This document shows, in pieces, positions 17,711-26,691 of a stretch of 64,000 bases of DNA. The stretch covers positions 62,001 through 126,000 of the forward strand of contig JBCBKO010000005.1 in assembly GCA_038521865.1 (NCBI GenBank), read 5' to 3'. This DNA comes from CALBPI01 sp038521865 (GTDB taxonomy: Bacteria; Pseudomonadota; Gammaproteobacteria; Steroidobacterales; Woeseiaceae). Below the pieces are notes generated by a model. That model saw only the letters and a list, made by a program, of their open reading frames with translations. It made no database searches and was not told the DNA's origin. Position numbers and translations under genes: made by a program. Numbering within the stretch: position 1 is the first letter of the stretch; each line of letters begins with the position of its first letter.

Positions 17711-18385
17711 ATGCAAATTAAAACGTTACGAACGATCTCGCTCGCTGCGATGGCCACGGTCATTCTCGGCGCGTGTACGACACTCGATCCGTACACCCGC
17801 GAGGAAAAAACCTCTAACGCAACGCGTAACGCTGCTATCGGCGCCGCTGTGGGTGCCGTGATCGGCCTCATTTCCGGCGATGATGCAGTTGAGCGTCGTC
17901 AGCGTGCGCTGATTGGTGCGGGCGTTGGTGCGTTGGCGGGCGGGGCTGTCGGTGTCTACATGGACAACCAGGAAGCGGCTTTGCGCGCTGAGCTTGAGGC
18001 AACCGGTGTCAGCGTCACCCGTATTGGCGACAACATCACCTTGAACATGCCAGGGAACATCACGTTCGCTACCGACAGCTCGGATCTCAATCCGGCGTTT
18101 TTCGATGTCCTGGGTTCTGTTTCCACCGTTTTGAACAAGTATGAAAAAACGGTGATCGAAGTGGCTGGCCATACCGACAGTGACGGCAGCGTTGAGTACA
18201 ACCAGGCGCTGTCCGAGCGTCGTGCCGGATCGGTTGCCGCCTACCTCACCAGTCGCGGCATTTTGAATCAGCGCATCATCACGCTCGGTCAGGGTGAGCT
18301 GCGTCCGGTTGCGACCAACGCGACCGCGGCAGGAAAACAGCAGAATCGTCGCGTCGAGCTGACGTTGGTGCCGATCACTAGTTGA
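17711..18385 (+). CDS. OmpA-family outer-membrane lipoprotein
   Basis: 224 residues from the ATG at 17711 (GAGGAG upstream). The lipobox VILGAC places the lipidated Cys at about residue 22. A Gly/Ala-rich glycine-zipper region follows (IGAAVGAVIGLIS, then LIGAGVGALAGGAVGVY), then an OmpA-like peptidoglycan-binding domain with EVAGHTDSDGS (about 155), ALSERRAGSVAAYL and NRRVELTL. The architecture matches YiaD-type lipoproteins that tether the outer membrane to peptidoglycan. The DUF3465 gene begins four bases after its stop. Confidence 0.88.
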   Translation: MQIKTLRTISLAAMATVILGACTTLDPYTREEKTSNATRNAAIGAAVGAVIGLISGDDAVERRQRALIGAGVGALAGGAVGVYMDNQEAALRAELEATGVSVTRIGDNITLNMPGNITFATDSSDLNPAFFDVLGSVSTVLNKYEKTVIEVAGHTDSDGSVEYNQALSERRAGSVAAYLTSRGILNQRIITLGQGELRPVATNATAAGKQQNRRVELTLVPITS

Positions 18386-18389
18386 TCGC

Positions 18390-18797
18390 ATGAATCGCCG
18401 CCAAGTGCGAAACCTTGCCAGCCTCATTGTGCTGGTGATTGCCGGGGTCGTCGGGCTGTTGCGCGACGGCTCCGGTGGTTCTGCACCTGTTTTCTCACCG
18501 CAGATCGATGGCGACTGGGTCGAGACGACGGCGACCGTTTACCGGATCCTCCCCGATGACACCAAGGGATCGCAGCACCAGCGGTTTTTGGTGCGCAGCG
18601 CTGACGGTCATTCACTGCTGATAGCGCACAACATTGACCTCGCACCGCGAGTACCGCTCGATGATGGCGATGATCTGTTCATTCGCGGCCAGTTCGAGTG
18701 GAACGACAAAGGCGGAGTGATTCACTGGACGCACCATGATCCGCGCGGTCGCCACCGCGGCGGGTACATCCGCCACGACGGACGCGAGTACCGCTAG
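18390..18797 (+). CDS. DUF3465 secreted protein
   Basis: 135 residues. An N-terminal hydrophobic segment (LASLIVLVIAGVVGLL) acts as signal or anchor. The soluble domain carries the DUF3465 blocks GSQHQRFLVRS, IAHNIDLAPRVPL, IRGQFEWNDKGGVIHWTHHDP and a His-rich end (GRHRGGYIRHDGREY). Its function is not known; the several conserved His suggest a metal site (inference). It lies four bases after the OmpA-family gene, likely the same transcript. Confidence 0.82.
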   Translation: MNRRQVRNLASLIVLVIAGVVGLLRDGSGGSAPVFSPQIDGDWVETTATVYRILPDDTKGSQHQRFLVRSADGHSLLIAHNIDLAPRVPLDDGDDLFIRGQFEWNDKGGVIHWTHHDPRGRHRGGYIRHDGREYR

Positions 18798-18849
18798 TTG
18801 TTGTAACTCGCGTATCCTTGGCGCCCCGCACCGCCGAGACCCCCCTTAC

Positions 18850-19731
18850 ATGGCCGCAACTCTTATCGATGGCAAGGCGCAGGCCGCAGCGCTCAGACAC
18901 CAGATCAAGATCGAAACCGCAGCACTTGTCGACCAGACCGGCGTGCGCCCCGGTCTCGCCGTAGTCATCATCGGCGACGATCCCGCGAGCCAGGTCTACG
19001 TGCGCAACAAGGGCAAACAAGCCGAAGCGGCGGGCTTCAGATCATTCACTCATCGGTTGCCGGAAGACACCGCGCCCGAGACGCTCGATCGCCTGATCGA
19101 TGAGCTCAATGCAGACTCTCAGGTGCATGGCATTCTGGTGCAACTGCCGTTGCCCGAACAGCTTGACGAACAGGCGGTCATCAATCGCATCGATCCGGAA
19201 AAGGACGTCGATGGTTTCCACATTCAGAACGTCGGTCGGCTGTCCGCAGGGCTCGACGGTTTCGTGCCTTGCACGCCTTTGGGTTGTCTCAAGATGATTC
19301 GGGAAACCGGCCGTGAGCTGGCCGGCTTGAACGCGGTCGTCGTCGGTCGTTCAAATATCGTCGGCAAACCGATGGCGGCATTGTTACTCGCTCAGAGCTG
19401 CACCGTGACGATCGCACACTCGCGCACAAAGGATTTGCCCGAGCTGTGCCGCTCGGCGGATATCCTCGTCGCCGCGGTGGGACGTCCTGGCCTGGTGCAA
19501 GGCGACTGGGTGAAGCCGGGGGCGATCGTGATCGATGTTGGCATCAATCGCATCACGGATGAGGATGGACGCTCACGTCTGACGGGTGATGTCGATTTCC
19601 AGGCCGCGCGCGAACAGGCCGGTCATATCACTCCGGTGCCGGGCGGCGTTGGCCCGATGACGATCGCTTGCTTGTTGTCCAATACGTTGCTGGCTGCAAC
19701 GCGCGCCGCCGAAAAAAAAGCCGACGCATAA
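18850..19731 (+). CDS. folD: bifunctional methylene-THF dehydrogenase/methenyl-THF cyclohydrolase
   Basis: 293 residues from the ATG at 18850 (the frame is open upstream to 18736 but those residues overlap the preceding gene and are not FolD-like). YVRNKGKQAEAAGF carries the catalytic Lys, PLPEQLDEQAVINRIDPEKD and DVDGFHIQNVGRL form the folate site, and VVGRSNIVGKPMAALLL binds NADP. The enzyme interconverts 5,10-methylene-, methenyl- and 10-formyl-THF for purine and Met-tRNA formylation. The final codons overlap the rpoH terminator on the other strand. Confidence 0.95.
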   Translation: MAATLIDGKAQAAALRHQIKIETAALVDQTGVRPGLAVVIIGDDPASQVYVRNKGKQAEAAGFRSFTHRLPEDTAPETLDRLIDELNADSQVHGILVQLPLPEQLDEQAVINRIDPEKDVDGFHIQNVGRLSAGLDGFVPCTPLGCLKMIRETGRELAGLNAVVVGRSNIVGKPMAALLLAQSCTVTIAHSRTKDLPELCRSADILVAAVGRPGLVQGDWVKPGAIVIDVGINRITDEDGRSRLTGDVDFQAAREQAGHITPVPGGVGPMTIACLLSNTLLAATRAAEKKADA

Positions 19732-19742
19732 TTTGCGCCGGC
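19712..19742 (-). terminator. rho-independent terminator of rpoH
   Basis: Read on the minus strand: a 9-bp stem GCCGGCGCA / TGCGTCGGC with one G-U pair, a five-base AATTA loop, then eight T. It lies 16 bases after the rpoH stop and coincides with the last codons and stop of folD on the opposite strand. In the folD direction the same bases leave an A-C mismatch and no T-run, so it is one-directional. Confidence 0.7.
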
Positions 19743-19757
19743 TCTTGAGCGGTTTGC

Positions 19758-20621
<864 letters not shown>

Positions 20622-20692
20622 ATTGAATATCCTTTTAATCCCAAGGTTTCACCGCTCCAGTAGACCGGAGCAGCGTCCCTTTCCTTACGCAC

Positions 20693-20722
20693 ATTTTAGC
20701 ACTCGAAAGTTTAGAGTGCTAA
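20693..20722 (-). promoter_or_regulatory. likely sigma-70 promoter of rpoH, overlapped by CIRCE
   Basis: On the minus strand, TTAGCA (20722-20717) and TAAAAT (20698-20693) are 18 bases apart, 4/6 and 5/6 matches to the sigma-70 consensus. The start would fall near 20686, leaving a leader of about 65 bases before the ATG at 20621. Both boxes lie within or touching the CIRCE palindrome, so bound HrcA would block polymerase. The leader holds a 7-bp hairpin (GCTCCGG / CTGGAGC). Confidence 0.45.
20696..20722. promoter_or_regulatory. CIRCE element (HrcA operator) upstream of rpoH
   Basis: TTAGCACTC-N9-GAGTGCTAA is a perfect match to the CIRCE consensus: 9-bp inverted repeats and the exact 9-base spacer. 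CIRCE is the binding site of the heat-shock repressor HrcA, usually at groESL and dnaK. Here it lies between ftsX and rpoH, 75 bases before the rpoH start. hrcA itself is not in the window. Confidence 0.93.
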
Positions 20723-20767
20723 GCCTCGAATGAGTTCGTCTGTGTCGCTATTTGGATGACAAATAGA

Positions 20768-21679
20768 TTATGTGGGATCGATCGCCCGCATATGGCGAGC
20801 TGTAGCAATCCAACTGCCGATAAGGCCCAGAAAAACGCCTAAACCCACGATCACGCCGGCTTCTTCGAGCGTCGGGCCCGCGAGTTGGAATGCGCTCCCA
20901 TACAAGCCCCCGAATCGTTGAATTGGCCCTGAGAGGGCCACTTGTAGTACCGCTAGCAGCCCGAGAGAGAGCAGACCGCCACCGAGCCCGTACCAGAAGC
21001 CGGTGTAGAGGAACGGTCTTCGGATGAAGCCATGCGAAGCCCCAATCAATTGCATGATCTCGATCTCGTCGCGTCGATTTTGAATGTCGAGACGAATCGT
21101 ATTGCCGATCACAACCAAGAGGCCGATGCCGAGCAAGGCCGCGGTGATCCAAACACCGCGCCTGAACAGCTCAAGCAGTGCCTGCAGTGTCATCACCCAT
21201 TCCGTGTCACGCTGAACCTGGTCGATATCCGGCATGTTTGACAGCTCCTGCTCCAGCAGGTCGGTCCCACCGGCACCGAGCCCGCGGATCGGGGTGACGA
21301 CCAGCGTATGCGGCAGCGGGTTGGTCTCGAGGCTATCGAGTGCCTCACCGAACCCCGAGTCTGTTTTGAACGCGGCCAGCGCCGCATCGGCGTTGATCAA
21401 CTCGATCGTTTCGATGTCCGCGCGCCCTGCCAGCAAGTTGCGGGTCGCCTCGGCGGACTCAAGACTCGCTCCCGGCGTGAGGTAGACCGAAATGTCCGAC
21501 GCAACCTCCCAGCCGCCAGTCAGCTCAAGTCCATTGCGTACCATCAGGTGGAGCGCCGCCGGCAAACACAGTGTGATCGCGATAACCAGAATGGTCATGA
21601 TGCTGGCCACGGGCGTGCTGACCAGCTTGCCGATTGCGCTGATGCAAACCTGTGCATGGCGTGAGAGGTAGGCGCCCAT
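20768..21679 (-). CDS. ftsX: cell-division membrane protein FtsX
   Basis: 303 residues, the permease-like partner of FtsE. TM1 is near 28-48, a periplasmic domain spans about 60-165 (contains TNPLPHTLVVTP), and TM2-4 follow (ITAALLGIGLLVVIGNTI, FLYTGFWYGLGGGLLSLGLLAV, GVIVGLGVFLGLIGSWI). FtsEX activates septal peptidoglycan hydrolases through EnvC-type factors. Its ATG overlaps the ftsE stop by one base. It is the last gene of ftsY-ftsE-ftsX. Confidence 0.94.
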   Translation of the reverse strand: MGAYLSRHAQVCISAIGKLVSTPVASIMTILVIAITLCLPAALHLMVRNGLELTGGWEVASDISVYLTPGASLESAEATRNLLAGRADIETIELINADAALAAFKTDSGFGEALDSLETNPLPHTLVVTPIRGLGAGGTDLLEQELSNMPDIDQVQRDTEWVMTLQALLELFRRGVWITAALLGIGLLVVIGNTIRLDIQNRRDEIEIMQLIGASHGFIRRPFLYTGFWYGLGGGLLSLGLLAVLQVALSGPIQRFGGLYGSAFQLAGPTLEEAGVIVGLGVFLGLIGSWIATARHMRAIDPT

Positions 21680-22374
21680 CAGACTTCAAACAACTCGCCG
21701 GTGGTGGTCATGCTCGCACTATCGCTATGCACGCGACCTGCAGAGAGCTCAATACGCCGATGACCCATGCGTTGGATTAGCGCGTGATCGTGAGAGGCGA
21801 TGACCAGTGTCGTGCCCACATCACAAAACCGTTCGAATAAATGCATGATGCCGTCGGATAGCTCGGGGTCGAGGTTGCCGGTGGGCTCATCAGCGATAAC
21901 GATGTCGGGTCGAGCGACGATGGCCCTGGCGATACCGACGCGTTGTTGTTCTCCGGAGGACAAGGTTGCTGGCCGCTGTTTTTCCTTTGAGAGCAGGTCG
22001 ACCGAGTCCAGCGCCGCGCGCACGCGCTTGCCGATTTCGCGATGGCTCGCGCCGGCGATGATCAACGGCAGTGCGACGTTGTCGTACACCGACCGATCAA
22101 AGAGCAACTTGTGATCCTGAAACACCATGCCGACGTTGCGCCGATAGGCAGGCAGCTGGCGACGACCGATACCGCGGGTGCTGCGTTTGTCGATCAGTAC
22201 GTTGCCGCGCGTTGGGCGTTCGATAAGTCCAATCAAACGCAGCAATGTGCTCTTTCCAGCGCCGGAGTGGCCGGTGATAAACGTCACCTCTCCTGCATCG
22301 ATCGTGAGCGTCACGTTGGCGAGCGCTTCATGCCCGCCGGGATAACGCTTGGTGACGTTATCGAATCGGATCAC
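21679..22374 (-). CDS. ftsE: cell-division ATP-binding protein FtsE
   Basis: 231 residues, an ABC ATPase. Walker A GHSGAGKST (about 36), Q-loop region VFQDHKLL, signature LSSGEQQRV (about 138), Walker B IVIADEPTGNLDPE (about 160) and the switch His in VIASHDHAL. It powers FtsX at the division septum. Four-base overlap with the ftsY stop upstream and one-base overlap with ftsX downstream show tight coupling. Confidence 0.95.
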   Translation of the reverse strand: MIRFDNVTKRYPGGHEALANVTLTIDAGEVTFITGHSGAGKSTLLRLIGLIERPTRGNVLIDKRSTRGIGRRQLPAYRRNVGMVFQDHKLLFDRSVYDNVALPLIIAGASHREIGKRVRAALDSVDLLSKEKQRPATLSSGEQQRVGIARAIVARPDIVIADEPTGNLDPELSDGIMHLFERFCDVGTTLVIASHDHALIQRMGHRRIELSAGRVHSDSASMTTTGELFEV

Positions 22375-23309
22375 TGCGATTCGCCCAACAGCGCGTCGGC
22401 AAAACCTTCGGCAGTGAACGGTTGCAAATCGTCGAGTTGCTCACCGATCCCGACGTAACGTACAGCGATGCCAAGCTCTGCCGCGATCGGGAGCAGGATG
22501 CCGCCTTTCGCGCTGCCATCCAACTTAGTCACGGTAATGCCGGTCAAGGTCAGCGCCTCGTGAAACTGACGTGCCTGCTGCAGCGCATTCTGACCCTGAC
22601 TACCGTCGATCACGAGCATGACCTCGTGCGGTGCCGTCTCGTCATGGCGTGCGATCACGCGTCGCACTTTCGCCAGTTCATCCATCAGTCCCTGTTGGGT
22701 CTGCAGCCGACCTGCTGTGTCTGCGATCAGCACGTCGACGTCGCGCGCGCTTGCGGCGGCCATTGCGTCGAACACCACCGCAGCCGGGTCGGCGCCGCTG
22801 GCCTGTGCAACCACCGGTACGCCGTTGCGTTCGCCCCAGGTCTGCAGTTGCTCCACGGCCGCTGCGCGAAAGGTATCGGCGGCCGCGAGCATCACTCGCT
22901 TGCCATCAGCCTGAAGCTTGCGGGCGATTTTTCCGGCAGTCGTTGTCTTGCCCGCACCATTCACACCTACCATCAAGATCACGTAGGGTTTGGCGGTGCC
23001 GACGTCGAGTGGTTTCTCGGCCGGCTTCAACAGCTCAGCGATTGTTTGTTTGAGACCTTCGCGGAGTGCGTCCATGTCCTGCTTTTCTTTGCGGGCGAGA
23101 GACTTGTTCAGCGACTCCATTACCCGCTCGGTCGTCTCGACACCAACGTCGGCCATCAACAGGCGTGTCTCGATCTCCTCCAGGACACCGTCGTCGATCC
23201 GCCCGCCCGGCATCAGCTCGGTGATGTCTCGGGTCAGCCAGGAATCGCCCTTGTTCAGTCGGGCGCGGAGGCGCTTGATGAAGCCTGGTTTCTTGTTCTC
23301 GTCTGCCAT
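22371..23309 (-). CDS. ftsY: signal recognition particle receptor FtsY
   Basis: 312 residues from the ATG at 23309; the frame extends far upstream (to 24152) but that part lies opposite rsmD and coaD. A short acidic/basic N-terminal A domain is followed by the N domain and the SRP-type GTPase: G1 GVNGAGKTTT (about 120), DTFRAAAVEQL, G3 DTAGR, G4 TKLDGSAKGG. It docks SRP-bound ribosomes to SecYEG. The A domain is much shorter than in E. coli. Confidence 0.95.
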   Translation of the reverse strand: MADENKKPGFIKRLRARLNKGDSWLTRDITELMPGGRIDDGVLEEIETRLLMADVGVETTERVMESLNKSLARKEKQDMDALREGLKQTIAELLKPAEKPLDVGTAKPYVILMVGVNGAGKTTTAGKIARKLQADGKRVMLAAADTFRAAAVEQLQTWGERNGVPVVAQASGADPAAVVFDAMAAASARDVDVLIADTAGRLQTQQGLMDELAKVRRVIARHDETAPHEVMLVIDGSQGQNALQQARQFHEALTLTGITVTKLDGSAKGGILLPIAAELGIAVRYVGIGEQLDDLQPFTAEGFADALLGESQ

Positions 23310-23393
23310 TGCGTCGGTCGTTGATGTAAGCCCGCATGCTACCAGCGCACTGTGCGTTTTTCGAAGCGCTCCGCATATCGGTACCATGTGCGC

Positions 23394-23978
23394 GTGACTC
23401 GCAGACGCTCGACAGGAACAGTGCGCATCATCGGCGGCGAATTTCGCCGACTGCAGATGCCCGTGGCTGAGGTCGAGGGGCTTCGTCCGACGACCGATCG
23501 AGTGCGTGAGACGGTATTCAATTGGCTGGATCGCTACCTGGCGGGCGCCGAGGTTCTGGACCTGTTCGCCGGCACAGGCGCGCTCGGTTTCGAGGCCATT
23601 TCCCGCGGTGCGAAGGCATTGGTTGCCATGGAGAAAAATCCAACGGCGGCGCGCATGTTGCGAGACAACGCCGCGAAGCTCGCACCCGAGCGTATCGAAA
23701 TCATCGCCGCCGATGCCCGTGTTTGGGCTGAACGACCCGCAGACCGCGCATTCGATGTGGTGTTTATCGACCCTCCGTTCCGAGACGCGGATGCGGCCGA
23801 GTTGTGTACACTCCTCCTGCGACAGGGCTGGTTGGCCCCGGACGCGGTCGTTTACGTGGAGCAATCTGCGAACAACGCCGCGCCTCCGGCAGCGCCATTC
23901 GTGTCGAACAAAGAAAAAACAGCCGGGCAGGTGCGATATGGCCTGTATTCGGTCGAGAGGGAGCACCACGATGAGTAA
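23394..23978 (+). CDS. rsmD: 16S rRNA (guanine-966-N2)-methyltransferase
   Basis: 194 residues from the GTG at 23394; GTGs at 23352 and 23388 are alternatives and none has a strong ribosome-binding site. The typical start VRIIGGEFRRL, the SAM-binding LDLFAGTGALGFEA (about 60) and the catalytic IDPPF (about 130) identify RsmD. It methylates G966 of 16S rRNA during 30S assembly. It is divergent from ftsY and overlaps coaD by eight bases. Confidence 0.92.
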   Translation: MTRRRSTGTVRIIGGEFRRLQMPVAEVEGLRPTTDRVRETVFNWLDRYLAGAEVLDLFAGTGALGFEAISRGAKALVAMEKNPTAARMLRDNAAKLAPERIEIIAADARVWAERPADRAFDVVFIDPPFRDADAAELCTLLLRQGWLAPDAVVYVEQSANNAAPPAAPFVSNKEKTAGQVRYGLYSVEREHHDE

Positions 23979-24456
23979 TGTCGCAGCCATGTATCCGGGG
24001 ACCTTTGATCCGGTGACGCTGGGCCACGAGGATCTCGTGCGCCGGGCAGCGCGGCTATTTCCGACGGTCGTGGTGGCAGTCGCGGCGAACCCTGGGAAAA
24101 CGCCCATGTTCACGCTCGGTGAGCGCGTGGAGCTTGCGACGACGGTATTCAAGTCGATCGAGAATGTGGTGGTGCGGGGCTACACCGGTTTGACGATCCA
24201 GTTCGCCAAGGACAATGGCCTCGGTACGATCGTGCGCGGACTTCGCGCGGTCTCGGATTTCGAATACGAGTTCCAGCTTGCGAGCATGAACCGCCACTTG
24301 GTCCCCGAAGTCGAGACGATGTTCCTGACGCCGCAGGATGACTACTCGTATATCTCCTCGACGCTGGTGCGCGAGATCGCAAAGCTGGGCGGGGATGTCG
24401 AGCAGTTCGTCTCGCCTGTGGTAGCCGACGCGCTGCGCGTGAAGTCCGGCAACTGA
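23971..24456 (+). CDS. coaD: phosphopantetheine adenylyltransferase
   Basis: 161 residues, normal length for CoaD. YPGTFDPVTLGHEDL holds the nucleotidyltransferase T-x-G-H motif, and IVRGLRAVSDFEYEFQLA and YISSTLVREIA (S-S-T-x-x-R) are conserved. It transfers AMP from ATP to 4'-phosphopantetheine, the penultimate CoA step; coaBC at 29801 supplies the preceding part of the pathway. Its ATG lies inside the last codons of rsmD. Confidence 0.95.
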   Translation: MSNVAAMYPGTFDPVTLGHEDLVRRAARLFPTVVVAVAANPGKTPMFTLGERVELATTVFKSIENVVVRGYTGLTIQFAKDNGLGTIVRGLRAVSDFEYEFQLASMNRHLVPEVETMFLTPQDDYSYISSTLVREIAKLGGDVEQFVSPVVADALRVKSGN

Positions 24457-24461
24457 GCCGG

Positions 24462-25274
24462 TTATTTCTGGCAACGCGTACAGTAGAAACTCGAGCGCTG
24501 GCCAATCACGCGTTGCGTGACGGGTTTTCCACACTCAAAGCAAGGCTCTCCGGTTCTGCCGTAGACGTTGAGTGATTGGGTGAAGTAACCCGGACTGCCG
24601 TCGCCACCGTAGAAGTCCCTGAGCGTGGTCCCACCCGCCTCAATCGCCGCCGCCAGCACGACTTTGATCTCTTCTGCGAGCCTTGCGCAAGCCGGTCGGG
24701 AGAGTTTGTGGGCGGGCCTCAACGGATGAATACGTGCGCGGAACAACGCCTCACTGGCGTAAATGTTGCCGACGCCGACCACGACGTGGGCGTTCATGAT
24801 GAAGTTTTTCACCGCGACCCGCCTGCCCCGACTCGCTATATAGAGCGTCTCGCCCGAAAAGTCATCGGAGAGGGGCTCGGGGCCCAATTGTGCAAGCAAG
24901 GAGTGTTGTTCCGGCGTCTCACTCCACAACACACAACCAAAACGCCGAGGGTCGTGTAATCTGAGTGTGTGCCTGTGAGCGAATATCAGGTCTACATGGT
25001 CGTGCTTTTTGCGCGGATGGTCGCTTTTGACCACCTGAAGTCTGCCCGACATGCCAAGGTGAATGATCAGACTGCCACCCTGGACATCGAGCAACAGATA
25101 TTTCGCACGACGCCGAATACTATTTAAGGTTCGGCCCTCCAGATAATCCGCGATATCCGGAGGCACAGGCCAGCGCAGCCGGTGGTCAAAGACTTTGACC
25201 GTCTGGATGCGTTCTCCGATCAGGTGCGGGGTAATCCCACGGCGGGTTGTCTCAACCTCAGGAAGCTCGGGCAT
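24462..25274 (-). CDS. mutM: formamidopyrimidine-DNA glycosylase
   Basis: 270 residues from the ATG at 25274, which gives the processed N-terminus PELPEVE with catalytic Pro1 and Glu2; the seven-codon extension to 25295 cannot be right for this enzyme. The H2TH region is at VGVGNIYASEALF and the C-terminal zinc finger is C-x2-C-x16-C-x2-C (CFEC ... CTRC). It removes 8-oxoguanine and formamidopyrimidines. With mutY at 43570 the GO system is complete except for mutT. Confidence 0.95.
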   Translation of the reverse strand: MPELPEVETTRRGITPHLIGERIQTVKVFDHRLRWPVPPDIADYLEGRTLNSIRRRAKYLLLDVQGGSLIIHLGMSGRLQVVKSDHPRKKHDHVDLIFAHRHTLRLHDPRRFGCVLWSETPEQHSLLAQLGPEPLSDDFSGETLYIASRGRRVAVKNFIMNAHVVVGVGNIYASEALFRARIHPLRPAHKLSRPACARLAEEIKVVLAAAIEAGGTTLRDFYGGDGSPGYFTQSLNVYGRTGEPCFECGKPVTQRVIGQRSSFYCTRCQK

Positions 25275-25401
25275 TGAATCAGGGGGCAGGACCAACTCGA
25301 CTAAAGTTGGGGGTTCGCCGGTTTCACGTGTGGCGCGATGATGCCATACTCCGGTCGCGTCGAAGCGATGAAGTGCGGGTCAGCCGCAAAGGAAATGTTA
25401 A

Positions 25402-26604
25402 GTGATTGATTTTGTAATGGAATACCTCTACGGAGGTCTGCTCGACCTGAGCGTCACTGGCTATGTGATTGCTTCACTGATCATGCTGCAGCTCGCGATG
25501 ATGGCGGTTACGCTGTATTTGCACCGCGATGCGGCGCATCGATCCATCAATCTGCACCCTGTGCTGCGCCACTTCTTCCGTTTCTACATCTGGTGCACGT
25601 CCGGCATGCTGACACGCGACTGGGTCGCGGTTCATCGCAAACATCACGCGTACTGTGAGACCGAGAACGATCCGCACAGCCCGCAGGTCTATGGTCTGAA
25701 AAAGGTGCTGCTCGAAGGCGCGGAGCTCTACAAAGTGGAGTGCAAAGTGCCTGAGACGCTCGAGAAATATGGTCGCGGAACACCGCGTGACTGGATCGAG
25801 CTCAACGTCTATGAGCGCTTCCCGTGGGGCGGCATCACGTTGTTTGTCCTCTCATGCCTGTTCTTCTTCGGCGTACCGGGCATCATTCTGCTGGCGATCC
25901 AGCTAATTTCCATGCCGCTTTTCGCAGCCGGCATCATCAATGGCGTCGGCCACCACTCGGGCTACCGCAACTTCGAGTGCGACGATGCTGCGACCAACAT
26001 CTCGCCGATCGGTATCTTCGTAGGCGGCGAGGAGCTGCACAACAACCACCACGCGTTCCCAACTTCAGCGAAGTTCTCGATGCGCCCTTGGGAATTCGAC
26101 ATCGGCTGGATGTACATCAAGATTTTTGAGTTCTTTGGCTTGTGCAAGGTCAACAAGGTTGCGCCGACGCCGCAGCGCCTCAAAGACCAGGACGAGATCA
26201 GCCTCGAGACGCTTCGTGCGATTGTGGTCAATCGCATGCACGTATTGCGTGACTACACTCGCGAAGTGACGCTGCCGACGCTCAAGTTCGAGCGCGAGCA
26301 GGGCGCGAACCTTGTGTCACGTGCCAAGCGCTTGCTGGTGCGTCAGCCGAGCCTGCTCAACGAGCGTGCCCGCCAGCGCCTCGATACTATGCTTGAGAAC
26401 AGCGCGACGCTGCGCACGGTGCATGAGTTCCGCGAGCGTCTGCAGACGCTCTGGAAGAGCGGTGCGGCGATCAGCAACGAGCAGCTGCTCGAGCAATTGC
26501 GCCAGTGGTGTGCTGAGGCTGAAGCCAGCGGCATCCGTGCGTTGCAGGAGTTTGCCGATCGGGTGCGTGGCTACGCCATGCAGCCGACGCCGGTTCGCGC
26601 CTGA
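25402..26604 (+). CDS. acyl-lipid/acyl-CoA fatty acid desaturase
   Basis: 400 residues from a GTG at 25402 with AAGGAAA seven bases upstream. The three di-iron histidine boxes are HRDAAH (about 42), HRKHH (about 78) and HNNHH (about 213). Four membrane helices surround them, and FECDDAATNISP precedes the third box as in stearoyl-CoA-type delta-9 desaturases. It would introduce a double bond into membrane acyl chains. The last 130 residues are a hydrophilic helical extension (about 270-400) not typical of the short bacterial enzymes. A terminator follows at 26623. Confidence 0.88.
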   Translation: MIDFVMEYLYGGLLDLSVTGYVIASLIMLQLAMMAVTLYLHRDAAHRSINLHPVLRHFFRFYIWCTSGMLTRDWVAVHRKHHAYCETENDPHSPQVYGLKKVLLEGAELYKVECKVPETLEKYGRGTPRDWIELNVYERFPWGGITLFVLSCLFFFGVPGIILLAIQLISMPLFAAGIINGVGHHSGYRNFECDDAATNISPIGIFVGGEELHNNHHAFPTSAKFSMRPWEFDIGWMYIKIFEFFGLCKVNKVAPTPQRLKDQDEISLETLRAIVVNRMHVLRDYTREVTLPTLKFEREQGANLVSRAKRLLVRQPSLLNERARQRLDTMLENSATLRTVHEFRERLQTLWKSGAAISNEQLLEQLRQWCAEAEASGIRALQEFADRVRGYAMQPTPVRA

Positions 26605-26622
26605 ACCATCGCGTACTAGCGT

Positions 26623-26658
26623 GTAAAGAAAAAGGCCGCACATTGTGCGGCCTTTTTT
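26623..26658 (+). repeat. 36-bp direct repeat, left copy
   Basis: Identical over 36 bases to 27311-27346; with one mismatch the match extends five bases further left (AGCG). The repeat is a whole terminator hairpin. The two copies are 652 bases apart and enclose exactly one gene. Confidence 0.95.
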
Positions 26659-26660
26659 TT
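26623..26660. terminator. rho-independent terminator, copy 1 of a direct repeat
   Basis: Stem GGCCGCA / TGCGGCC with a CATTG loop, flanked by A5 and T8, so it works in both directions. It ends the desaturase transcript. Bases 26623-26658 are identical to 27311-27346, on the other side of the gene at 26692. Confidence 0.85.
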
Positions 26661-26691
26661 ATGCTATGCATCAGGTTTCCGGAAGCTAGCA

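Noticed and set aside
22422..23324. 300-codon open frame opposite ftsY
   Set aside because: Shadow of a conserved GTPase gene.
23310..24152. N-terminal extension of ftsY by about 280 codons
   Set aside because: The extension is antisense to rsmD and coaD and unlike any FtsY A domain; the ATG at 23309 gives a normal start.
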